DNA of 58,910 nt from Deltaproteobacteria bacterium (GTDB lineage Bacteria > Desulfobacterota > Desulfobaccia > Desulfobaccales > 0-14-0-80-60-11). Below the pieces are notes generated by a model. It ran no database searches. It had not been told where the DNA came from and saw only the letters and a program-made list of their open reading frames with translations. This document shows positions 25,517 through 32,821 of the stretch, one piece after another. A program made the translations under genes and the position numbers. Positions within the stretch are counted from its first letter, which is position 1. Each line of letters starts with the position of its first letter. The stretch is taken from the NCBI GenBank assembly GCA_003599195.1, contig QZIZ01000145.1:1-58910 (forward strand), written 5' to 3'.

Positions 25517-26844
25517 CACTGGACTGCCCCTTGAAACTGGAACACTGCCACGTCCCCCGCGCCCCAACAGGGAAAGATCATGCAAGGCTTGAAGCGATTC
25601 TCTATCAGTCCCGGAGTAAAAGCCGCTTGCCAGGATTTCCCGGCATCGAGGAAGAAGAAGACATTCAGAATTTCTTCCTGGCTGAGGAGCTTGAGGTGCC
25701 GGCCGAGATTCTCGGCAAAATCCGTTCCGAACCACATGGGGCGCAGGGTGGCGCTGGCATGCGATCGATCGATGGTGGCGGAAAGGACGGAATGCCGGGG
25801 GTGCTGTTCACCCTCATCAGTAACGCGTCTTATTTCCCGGGGCAGCACCAGCCGTTCGTATTGCTCCCGCAGGAAATCCTCTATCTCAGGGTGCACCCAG
25901 GCCAGGCTCCCCAAGTCTTCATGCAGGAGCCGAAACCAGGCTTCCCGCCGCCCGGGCTTTCCTTCCCTGGTGTACACCGAGACACCGCCTAGGAACTCGA
26001 AGTGCTCCCGGGCAAATTCCGCTCTGGCGAAGCGATTGAGGAGGACGACGGCGTCGGTCTTGATAATCGCGCCGATACAGCTTTCCAGGAGAGCGGCGCC
26101 GATAGGCGAACCGGCGTTTTGGTTGAACAGATAAGGGCCGAAAAATTCCACCGACCTCTTTCCGCTGCGGTGCCAGAAAGTGCCGCCGCCGATTTCCCCT
26201 GCCGGACCCACGGCAATGGCCGCGTCGTAATTCGCTCCGCCGGCCATGTCCACCAGTTTGCCGGGATAGTTAAAGACTTCGGGCAGCGCCTGGTCCCGAT
26301 AGCAGGCCTTTACCAGATGCGCAAACAGCTTCAGTTCTTCCGGATTGGGCGGCCGGACGGAGAACTCGTCCATGGGCTTGGGGAGTGCCAGTGGAGATTC
26401 CTCGAAAGGCGGATACGCCTTTTCCTTGAGCAAGGTCAGCTTCAGTTCCTTCCCCTCCAGCCGGGTTATCATAAAACGGTCTGCCGATCTCGAAGCCAGC
26501 ACCAGCCCCGTTTCTTGCAACCCCGCGTCCTCTGCAGCGGACGCCGCGGTATTAAGATTGAAGGCATGCAGTTCCAGGCCCGGGGAAAAAGGAAAGATGA
26601 AATCGGCTTGCACGTAATATGAACCGTTGCTACAGCGAATCTCGACTCGTTCCCCATTTTTTAAAACCGCGCGGCAGAGGTGGATAAATACTTCTTTAGC
26701 CGCCAGCGTCAGGCCGTTCGCTTCGTTTTCACCCAGCCCCAAGGCGATGGCCGTGTTTTCCACGAACGCGCGCACCACCGGCAAAAAAACTTCTGCGGCA
26801 TATGTCTGCAGTAAGACGGATCGTCTCGCATCTGCTCGTTCCAA
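25516..26844 (-). CDS. Fusion of histidine-kinase-like ATPase (anti-sigma type) with GNAT-like domain
   Basis: 442 aa; TTG start with GGAG 7 nt upstream. Residues about 15-85 resemble an RsbW/SpoIIAB-type ATPase (FVENTAIALGLGENEANGLTLAAKEVFIHLCRAVL, then EIRCSNGSYYVQADF), with the N-box Asn/Glu pattern partly replaced by AAKE. Residues about 155-330 look like a GNAT module. I cannot assign catalytic residues. It is first in a TGATG-coupled trio with the aminotransferase and a GNAT protein, so it may regulate or modify the product of that trio. Confidence 0.65.
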   Translation of the reverse strand: MERADARRSVLLQTYAAEVFLPVVRAFVENTAIALGLGENEANGLTLAAKEVFIHLCRAVLKNGERVEIRCSNGSYYVQADFIFPFSPGLELHAFNLNTAASAAEDAGLQETGLVLASRSADRFMITRLEGKELKLTLLKEKAYPPFEESPLALPKPMDEFSVRPPNPEELKLFAHLVKACYRDQALPEVFNYPGKLVDMAGGANYDAAIAVGPAGEIGGGTFWHRSGKRSVEFFGPYLFNQNAGSPIGAALLESCIGAIIKTDAVVLLNRFARAEFAREHFEFLGGVSVYTREGKPGRREAWFRLLHEDLGSLAWVHPEIEDFLREQYERLVLPREIRRVTDEGEQHPRHSVLSATIDRSHASATLRPMWFGTDFAENLGRHLKLLSQEEILNVFFFLDAGKSWQAAFTPGLIENRFKPCMIFPCWGAGDVAVFQFQGAVQ

Positions 26845-26884
26845 TTCGGTTCTCCAATCTGTGCGGGCAGCGGGTTGGGATATT

Positions 26885-26914
26885 AGTATATCGGGATTAA
26901 CTCTGTAAAGTAAA
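26885..26914 (-). promoter_or_regulatory. Predicted sigma-70 promoter of the fusion/HisC/GNAT run
   Basis: Reading the minus strand: TTTACT (26914-26909), an 18-nt spacer, and TATACT (26890-26885). Transcription would begin near 26878, about 35 nt before the TTG start at 26844. The rest of 26915-27136 is non-coding on both strands as far as I can tell and holds no recognised element. Confidence 0.5.
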
Positions 26915-27136
26915 ATAGGGCAGCATCATGAAGCAAGATTCTAATCCAGCGAAAATAGCGGGATAAGCCCCTAGGGGGGGCAAACCTGACCACTGGCTAG
27001 CGGGCGGTATCCTTATCCTCCTGTACTTTATTGAGCGGAAAATTTGATTCAAGAAATTCGGGATGAAACAACCAAAATTTGGGATGAAGCGGGCAGGCTT
27101 GCTTGAACAGCAATCATATGAGAGGATTTGTAATCC

Positions 27137-28087
27137 CTACCGGACATCATTGATTTGGGAAGAACCCTTAGCTAAATCATCCTCCTCCCCATTATCGTCA
27201 TCGTCGAAGGTTTTGGGGCTGCCTTGTTTTCCTGATTTTTTCCGGATGCCGTCCGTTTTGCCGGATTTGGGTTCCCGGTAGCCGTTGTGTTTTTTGATGA
27301 GTTCCAGGTAGCGCAGGGGGTCGAAGTCCACCCGGGCGTATTGCTGGTAGACCTTGCCCCGGCCGAGGTAGCTGTGGACCAGGCGTTTTTGGAAATCCAC
27401 CCAGCCCAGCTCCGTTTTGAAGGCTATCTGGTGGCTCATGAAGTTGGGGGTCTTGCCGTCCGGGAGGTATTCGGGCACGGCGTCGTTGACGAATTCGTGG
27501 GCGTGATAAAGGCCCAGGAGGTGCCCCACCTCGTGGATCAGCAAGTTAGCCAGCCAATCCCGGTTGGCCTGCCCGTCCCCGGATTTGGAAGCCGACTCCG
27601 CGTCCTGGAAATTTTTAAAAGAGACGTGGATTACCGACAGGGGCAGGTGGGCAAAGGCGCACTTGTCCCGGCAGACCTGGAGAAAGCGCAGGCGGAACGG
27701 GGGCGCCACGTCAAAGGCCTGGTAGCTACGGGCCAGCCATTGCTTGTGGGTCAGCATCTCCACCCGCAGCCGGGCCCCGGGGGCCAGGGGGCCGGGTTGC
27801 GGCCCGCCTTCCTGATGGACCAGGGTCACGCCCATGCGGTCGTAAAAGGCCCGGACCCGATTCCAGACCAGGGGCATCATGCGGCGGCAGGCAGCCAATT
27901 CCGTCTCCGGAGCGACATAAAGCTCCACCGTCACCTTCTTCGGGGCCAGATCCACCGGCCCCAAGTCGGCCAGGGAGTAGAGGCCCGCTTCCTCCTGGGG
28001 GGACAATTCCTTGGCCCCGGCGGCCGCAGGCAGATGAAGGAATAAAATAAAAGCCAGGAAAACCGCAGCCGTCCAGGAAGAACGCAA
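27137..28087 (-). CDS. Secreted metzincin-type zinc metalloprotease
   Basis: Start placed at TTG 28087: GGCAGG lies about 6 nt upstream and the product opens with a clean signal peptide ([19 protein letters not shown], then PAAAGA/KE). The frame extends to ATG 28162, but that start overlaps the rpmB start codon on the other strand. The zinc site [11 protein letters not shown] (H185, E186, H189, H195 from the TTG start) matches HExxHxxGxxH, and NFMSH is a plausible Met-turn, so this is a matrixin-like metzincin. The C-terminus is unusual: a basic stretch, then acidic [10 protein letters not shown]. Probably acts outside the cytoplasm. Confidence 0.82.
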   Translation of the reverse strand: MRSSWTAAVFLAFILFLHLPAAAGAKELSPQEEAGLYSLADLGPVDLAPKKVTVELYVAPETELAACRRMMPLVWNRVRAFYDRMGVTLVHQEGGPQPGPLAPGARLRVEMLTHKQWLARSYQAFDVAPPFRLRFLQVCRDKCAFAHLPLSVIHVSFKNFQDAESASKSGDGQANRDWLANLLIHEVGHLLGLYHAHEFVNDAVPEYLPDGKTPNFMSHQIAFKTELGWVDFQKRLVHSYLGRGKVYQQYARVDFDPLRYLELIKKHNGYREPKSGKTDGIRKKSGKQGSPKTFDDDDNGEEDDLAKGSSQINDVR

Positions 28088-28160
28088 AAATATCCTGCCG
28101 GTCCCCTTGTTTTTTGGGACCGAATCTGTCAAATTTATATATTTTAGAGAGGATGAAATC

Positions 28161-28352
28161 ATGGCCTATACCTGTGATCTTTGCGGCAAAGGACCCGTAG
28201 TGGGGAACAACGTCAGCCACGCCAATAACCACACCAAACGCCGTTGGAAGCCGAATCTGCGCCGGGTCCGCACCCTGCAGCAGGGGACCGTGCGCTACTT
28301 GAGGGTCTGCACCCGCTGTCTGCGTTCCGGGCTGGTGGTCAAACCGGCGTAG
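28161..28352 (+). CDS. rpmB: Ribosomal protein bL28
   Basis: 63 aa. Start ATG 28161 has GAGAGG 8 nt upstream; an in-frame upstream ATG at 28107 gives a non-family extension. The sequence [18 protein letters not shown] is the L28 signature. Four cysteines (C5, C8, C50, C53) make this the zinc-binding variant. Transcribed divergently from the metalloprotease. Confidence 0.97.
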   Translation: MAYTCDLCGKGPVVGNNVSHANNHTKRRWKPNLRRVRTLQQGTVRYLRVCTRCLRSGLVVKPA

Positions 28353-28507
28353 GAAGCCGTCAGGTGTCCCGCGTTTGCAGCGGCCGGTCTTCAAGATGTC
28401 CGGTTGTTGCCGAACGGGGTCTCTTTGGGTTTTTTTGCAGCTCATTGTATCATGCCAGCCCGCTGCCGGGAAAAATAAACCATCTCAAATTAAAGGCAGA
28501 TTTTTCG

Positions 28508-28566
28508 TCGGGGCGAACCTGGTGTTCGCCCTGTTGCATTTAGAGCGGGCGCGGAGGCCCGCTCCA
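28508..28566. repeat. Two adjacent GC-rich palindromes downstream of rpmB
   Basis: GGGCGAACC...GGTGTTCGCCC at 28511-28531 and GAGCGGGC...GCCCGCTC at 28543-28564, followed by CACC. The second resembles the palindromes at 39450-39535 and 39585-39645 (GGCGGGGCGGGCC / GCCCCACC), so it probably belongs to the same dispersed family. The rest of 28353-28590 shows no gene. Confidence 0.7.
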
Positions 28567-28591
28567 CCATTACCTGCCTTCACCTTCCCAT

Positions 28592-28625
28592 AAAAAAGGA
28601 CACCTGCGGGCAGATGTCCTTTTTC
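28592..28625. terminator. Bidirectional rho-independent terminator between rpmB and the propeller gene
   Basis: AAAAAAGGACA, then a small TGC/GCA inner stem, then TGTCCTTTTT. The A-run and U-run on both sides allow termination of rpmB from the left and of the convergent propeller gene from the right. Confidence 0.85.
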
Positions 28626-28647
28626 TCAAGCAAGAGTTCAGGATTGC

Positions 28648-30192
28648 TTACTGGGGCGTCAGGGTGTAATCCGGCACCAGGGTGGCCGGGTCCGGGGGGC
28701 CGGCCGGAGCCCCGAGGCCCCGGGCGGCCAACTCTTCCGGCGGCCCATCCAGGTTAAAGGCATACATCCAGCCGTGGGGGGCGGCGCCGTCCACCGGCCT
28801 GGTGCCGAGGTAGACCGTGCCGTTGACCACCACCGGCGAGCTTCTCAGGATCTGCTCCCCGGTATTCCACTGACAGAGAAGAGCGCCGCTGACCGCGTCA
28901 AAGGCGTAGAGGCAGCCATCGGCGCTGCCCACATAGACCACCCCGTTGGCCACGGTGGGCGCGGAATAAATGTTGCCCCCGGTGGTCACCGGCCAACCGG
29001 GGAGGAGGGCGCCGGTGCGGGCGTTAAAGGCATGAAGCTTGCCGTCCAGGGAGCCCACATAAACCCGGTTTTTCGCCACTGCCGGGGAGCATCTGATCTG
29101 GGCGGTGATATTTTCTCCCGAATCCCAAAGTTTGGCGCCGGTGGAAGCCCTGAAACAATAGAGCTTCCGGTCCACGGAGCCCACATAAACCATGTCATTG
29201 GGGCCCACGGCCGGGGTGGAGTAATCGATGATGTCAGTAATGGTAGTCCCGGAATCCCACAGCTTGGCCCCGCCCACCGCGTTAAAGGCGTATAGCTTTT
29301 TGTCCTGAGAACCAACAAAGACTCTGCCCTTGGCCACCGCGGGGGAGGCGGTGACGGCGCCGCCGGTGCTGACCGGCCAACTGGGCCGCGGTGCGCCGGT
29401 GGTCCGGTTATAGGCATAAACTTTGCCATTGCTGCAACCCACATAGATTATATTGCCGGACACCACGGGGGATGATTGAATGGGGCTGCCGATAATCTTG
29501 GGCCAGCCGGTTTGTGTGATTCCGGTTTTGGCGTTAAAGCAATGGAGTTGGCCAGCCTCGTCGCCGATGTAGACTCTGCCGCTGTAAACCGCGGGAGAAC
29601 CCATGATGGAGGCGCTGGCCAGCACCGGCCAGCCGGAATAGACCCCGCCGGTGGCGGCATTGAAGCAATAGAGCTGGCCCCAATAGTTGCCCACGTAGAC
29701 CCTGCCGTCCACCACCGCAGGCGTGGATTCGATCCCGTGGGCGGTATCATAGCCCCACAAGAATTGTAGGTCTCCGACGTTGCCAACCCTCAATACATTC
29801 TCATGGGGATTGAAGCCGGTGCGCGAGGTGTTGTAGCGGTATTGATACCAGTTGGTATTAACCGAGAAGGCTTTCTGGGCCGCCAGGCCGCTGCGGCGGC
29901 CGATGGCCGTGACCCAGTGGGTCCCCGGCGCCGCGGTCGCGGGCACCTTGAGGGTGGCGCTGAACTGGCCCGTGCTGTCGCTGACCGTCAGGGCGAGGTC
30001 ATCCAGGTCAAAAAAGATGTCCACCGCCTCGAAGGCTTCGAACTCGGCGCCGGTTATGGTCAACTGTTTTTTCGGGGGGCCCTTGGCGGGGGTATTGATA
30101 ATATTGGGGGAGGCCAGGGACTGAGAGGCTATCAGCATAATTAACAAGAAGGCTAACCCGAAGAACAATCTGACCTTTGGCATTTTTTTCAC
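28648..30192 (-). CDS. Exported PQQ-type beta-propeller repeat protein
   Basis: 514 aa with an N-terminal signal peptide (about 1-28, FFGLAFLLIMLIASQSLA). Residues about 30-115 form an Ig-like/IPT domain (GPPKKQLTITGAEFEAFEAVDIFF). Eight propeller blades follow, each with a VYVGS.DGKLYAFNA.TG unit (for example VYVGNYWGQLYCFNAATG and VYVGSLDGKLHAFNARTG). The Trp-docking and metal/PQQ ligands of true quinoprotein dehydrogenases are not evident, so this is more likely a binding or scaffold protein (BamB-like fold) on the cell surface or in the periplasm. It has its own promoter and an unusually long structured leader. Confidence 0.85.
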   Translation of the reverse strand: MKKMPKVRLFFGLAFLLIMLIASQSLASPNIINTPAKGPPKKQLTITGAEFEAFEAVDIFFDLDDLALTVSDSTGQFSATLKVPATAAPGTHWVTAIGRRSGLAAQKAFSVNTNWYQYRYNTSRTGFNPHENVLRVGNVGDLQFLWGYDTAHGIESTPAVVDGRVYVGNYWGQLYCFNAATGGVYSGWPVLASASIMGSPAVYSGRVYIGDEAGQLHCFNAKTGITQTGWPKIIGSPIQSSPVVSGNIIYVGCSNGKVYAYNRTTGAPRPSWPVSTGGAVTASPAVAKGRVFVGSQDKKLYAFNAVGGAKLWDSGTTITDIIDYSTPAVGPNDMVYVGSVDRKLYCFRASTGAKLWDSGENITAQIRCSPAVAKNRVYVGSLDGKLHAFNARTGALLPGWPVTTGGNIYSAPTVANGVVYVGSADGCLYAFDAVSGALLCQWNTGEQILRSSPVVVNGTVYLGTRPVDGAAPHGWMYAFNLDGPPEELAARGLGAPAGPPDPATLVPDYTLTPQ

Positions 30193-30487
30193 TCCTGTCT
30201 ATAAAGGTTCAAAGTTCCAGGTTTTAAGCTACAAATTAAAAAAGAGCCGCCGGCCCGGCGGGCCAAGGGCTCATATCTGCATGCATGGAGAAAGGGGAGG
30301 GGGCGAAGGTTTCCGGAATATCCTGAACCATCCGGTTCAGGAGGCTCGCCTGCAGGAAAATTATCGCCTGGAAGTTCCTTCCGGTTGGCGGTTCCCTTAA
30401 AATAGGAAAAGTCCCGAAGCCTGAGAGTCGTTATCTTGGATATCCTTCTCAAACAGCCAGGGAAATGGACTGATTTAATTTTACAAT
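30193..30487 (-). promoter_or_regulatory. Structured 5' leader of the propeller gene, unassigned riboswitch-like element
   Basis: Between the promoter and the start codon lies about 290 nt of non-coding RNA with clear stems on the minus strand. One is CGCC..GGAAG/gaa/CTTCC..GGCG (30365-30390). Another is an exact 8-bp hairpin CCTGAACC/GGTTCAGG with a 4-nt loop (30322-30341). A terminator-like hairpin lies close to the gene. I compared it mentally with cobalamin, c-di-GMP-I/II, c-di-AMP, TPP, SAM and glycine cores and found no convincing match. A short GTTCAAA-word fragment lies at about 30209-30228. Confidence 0.5.
30240..30272 (-). terminator. Terminator-like hairpin (attenuator) 47 nt before the propeller start
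   Basis: On the minus strand a GC-rich stem, GAGCC...GGCTC with inner GGCCCGCCGGGCC pairing, is directly followed by TTTTTT. It sits between the promoter at about 30500 and the coding start at 30192, so it can only act on this leader transcript, as an attenuator would. Confidence 0.7.
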
Positions 30488-30515
30488 TTATTACATATAG
30501 ACATGCGGAAGTCAA
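30488..30515 (-). promoter_or_regulatory. Predicted promoter of the propeller gene
   Basis: TTGACT (30515-30510), a 16-nt spacer, and TAATAA (30493-30488). The stretch TTCTTGACTTCC-N-CAT around the -35 box also occurs at the kelch gene promoter (about 49744-49758). Confidence 0.55.
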
Positions 30516-30566
30516 GAAATTCTGGAGGAGAAGAGGGGGGATTGCGAGGTTATAGGCGGTTTTCCC

Positions 30567-32720
30567 TCAGCCGGCCATCCTTTTCACGGAAATCACTTCT
30601 TTCAGGCGTTTCAAGGCGGCGAACACCTTTTCCAGGTGTTGCTGGTCCGACACCTGGATGGTGAAATTGGCCACCCCGCGATTTTCCGCGGTGGTCTCCA
30701 CCGAGGCCCGGGTGACGTTTACGTCCGCGGTTTTCATGGCGCTGGTGATGTCCGCCAGCAACCCCGGCTTGTCCACGGTGACCAGTTTGATATTGACGGG
30801 ATAGAGTTTTTGGGGCGCGCCGTCCCATTGCGCGGGGATGTGGCGGAAGGATTCGGTGTTGGCCAGATAGGCGCAGTCGGCCCGATGGACGGTCACCCCT
30901 TTGCCCCGGGTGATATAGCCGATGATTTCGTCCCCGGGAATGGGCTGGCAGCAGTTGGCCAGGCGGATAAGCAGGTCGTCCAGGTCTTTGATCTTGATGC
31001 CCCCAAGATCTTTTTCCTTTTTGGGAGGCGCGGCGATGGGCACCGGCTCTTCTTCCGGGGGGGGGGCCGCGGCCCGGACCAGCCGGTTTGTCACCTGGCC
31101 GGGAGTCAACTTGCCGTGACCGAGGGCGGCCAACAGGTCGTCGGTGCGGACGAAGGAAAATTCCTGGGTGATCTTTTTCAGCTCCTCCCCGTCTTTCAGA
31201 AGTTTTTGCAGACTCATGCCGCCCTTGCGCAGTTCCCTTTCCAACAGTTCCTTGCCCAGGGCGATGCTCTGCTCCCGTTCCGCGGCCTTGAGTTCCTGGC
31301 GGATCTTGTTGCGGGCCTTGGGGGTCTTGACAAACTGCAGCCAGTCCCGGCTGGGGCGGTGGTGGGGGGAAGTGATGATTTCCACCACGTCGCCGTTGGC
31401 CAGTTCATGGCGTAGAGGCACCATGCGGCCGTTGACCTTGGCGCCGGTGCAGCGGTGGCCCACTTCCGTGTGAATGGCGTAGGCGAAATCCACCGGCGTG
31501 GCCCCCTGGGGCAACTCCTTGACGTCCCCGGTGGGGGTGAAGACGTAGACCTCCTCCGGGTAGAGCTCCAGGCGCACGCCCTCCAGGAGTTCCTGGGGGG
31601 TTTTCAGGTCCTTTTGCAGGTCCACGATCTGTTTAAGCCAGGCGAAGCGCTCGCCGTCCTTTTCCTTAAAACGCCTCTTTTCCTTGTAACTCCAGTGTGC
31701 GGCAATCCCTTCTTCAGAGATGCGGTGCATCTCTTTGGTACGGATCTGCACCTCCATGCGCTCCCCATAGCGGCCGATGACCGTAGTGTGGATGGACTGG
31801 TACATGTTGGCCTTGGGCATGCCGATGTAGTCTTTGAGACGTCCCGGCACCGGCCGGAAGAGGGCATGGATCACGCCCAAGGCCTCATAGCATTCGGACA
31901 CGGTATTCAAGACGATACGAAAGGCCAGGAGGTCGTAGAGCTCATCCAGGGTGATCTGCTGGGCCTGAAGCTTGCGGTAGATGCTGTAGTAGTGTTTCAG
32001 GCGGCCGCTCACTTCGCCTTCGAGATGGTTTTCCGCCAATTTTTCCCGCAAAAGCTCGCAGATCTCCTGAATATATTTCTCCCGCTCCCCCTTTTTCCGG
32101 GTCAGGCCTTCCTGAATCTGCTGGTAGGCCTCCGGCTCCAGGTAAAAGAAAGCCAGATCCTCCAGCTCCGCCTTGATGCGGAACATTCCCAGCCGGCCCG
32201 CCAGAGGCGCGTAGATATCCATGGTCTCCTGGGCGATGCGTTTCTGCCGGGCCGCGGACATGTAACCCAGGGTGCGCATGTTGTGGACCCGGTCCGCGAG
32301 TTTCACCAAGAGGACCCGGATGTCGTGGGACATGGAGAGGATCATCTTGCGGACGTATTCCGCCTGCTGGGTGATGCGGTCGCCGAAGACGAGCTGGCCG
32401 ATCTTGGTGATGCCGTTGACCACGTCCGCCACTTCTTCCCCGAAATATTCGTCCAGGTCGTCCATGGTGGTATCCGTGTCCTCCACGGTGTCATGGAGCA
32501 GACCGCAGGCCACGGTCACCGGGCCTAAACCCAATTGGGCCAGAAGATAAGCCACTTCCAGGGGATGGGACAGGTAGGCCACGCCGCTGAGGCGGGTCTG
32601 GCCCTCGTGGGCCCGGGCCGAAAAGACGTAGGCCTTCTCAATCAGCGAGGTATCCGCCTCCGGGTGATGCTTCTGGACCTCTTCGACGATATCGTTGAGG
32701 CGGATGATTCTAGTGGACAT
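30567..32720 (-). CDS. Bifunctional (p)ppGpp synthetase/hydrolase, RelA/SpoT family
   Basis: 717 aa, full length. The HD hydrolase domain has H52 (YLSHPLEVA), H76-D77 and E80-D81 (LLHDTVEDT), so hydrolase activity should be intact. The synthetase domain contains RLKDYIGMPKANMYQSIHTTV and the EVQIRTKEMH region. TGS (VYVFTPTGDVKELPQGATPVDFAYAIH without a break in the family motif), a zinc-finger-like helical region (LANCCQPIPGDEIIGYITRG) and a C-terminal ACT domain follow. It appears to be the only RSH in this window and likely controls the stringent response. The stop is about 35 bp from the propeller promoter. Confidence 0.96.
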   Translation of the reverse strand: MSTRIIRLNDIVEEVQKHHPEADTSLIEKAYVFSARAHEGQTRLSGVAYLSHPLEVAYLLAQLGLGPVTVACGLLHDTVEDTDTTMDDLDEYFGEEVADVVNGITKIGQLVFGDRITQQAEYVRKMILSMSHDIRVLLVKLADRVHNMRTLGYMSAARQKRIAQETMDIYAPLAGRLGMFRIKAELEDLAFFYLEPEAYQQIQEGLTRKKGEREKYIQEICELLREKLAENHLEGEVSGRLKHYYSIYRKLQAQQITLDELYDLLAFRIVLNTVSECYEALGVIHALFRPVPGRLKDYIGMPKANMYQSIHTTVIGRYGERMEVQIRTKEMHRISEEGIAAHWSYKEKRRFKEKDGERFAWLKQIVDLQKDLKTPQELLEGVRLELYPEEVYVFTPTGDVKELPQGATPVDFAYAIHTEVGHRCTGAKVNGRMVPLRHELANGDVVEIITSPHHRPSRDWLQFVKTPKARNKIRQELKAAEREQSIALGKELLERELRKGGMSLQKLLKDGEELKKITQEFSFVRTDDLLAALGHGKLTPGQVTNRLVRAAAPPPEEEPVPIAAPPKKEKDLGGIKIKDLDDLLIRLANCCQPIPGDEIIGYITRGKGVTVHRADCAYLANTESFRHIPAQWDGAPQKLYPVNIKLVTVDKPGLLADITSAMKTADVNVTRASVETTAENRGVANFTIQVSDQQHLEKVFAALKRLKEVISVKRMAG

Positions 32721-32739
32721 TAAGCTCCTGATGAGTCGT

Positions 32740-32806
32740 ATCTCTGCGCTCTCTGCGCCTCTGCGGTAAGAAATTCACCGCAGAGACGCAGAGGGCGCAG
32801 AGAGCG
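32740..32806. repeat. Compact C-word hairpin upstream of RelA/SpoT
   Basis: CTCTGCG words (32742-32767) are followed after a short loop by complementary CGCAGAG words (32779-32805). Arm order is opposite to that of the four larger C-family hairpins elsewhere in the window. It lies between proS and the RSH gene. Confidence 0.8.
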
Positions 32807-32821
32807 TTGATACCGCTAAAT

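Noticed and set aside
25517-25735. 73-codon extension of the HisC-like protein
   Set aside because: Lies entirely antiparallel-free inside the upstream coding region in another frame; the TGATG junction at 25516 with AAGGGG upstream is a better start.
27063-27281. Plus-strand ORF of 72 codons
   Set aside because: Half lies antisense to the metalloprotease gene; no ribosome-binding site and no family likeness.
30193-30487. Known riboswitch (cobalamin, c-di-GMP, c-di-AMP, TPP, SAM, glycine)
   Set aside because: None of the conserved core strings I know is present in the right order; kept as unassigned leader.
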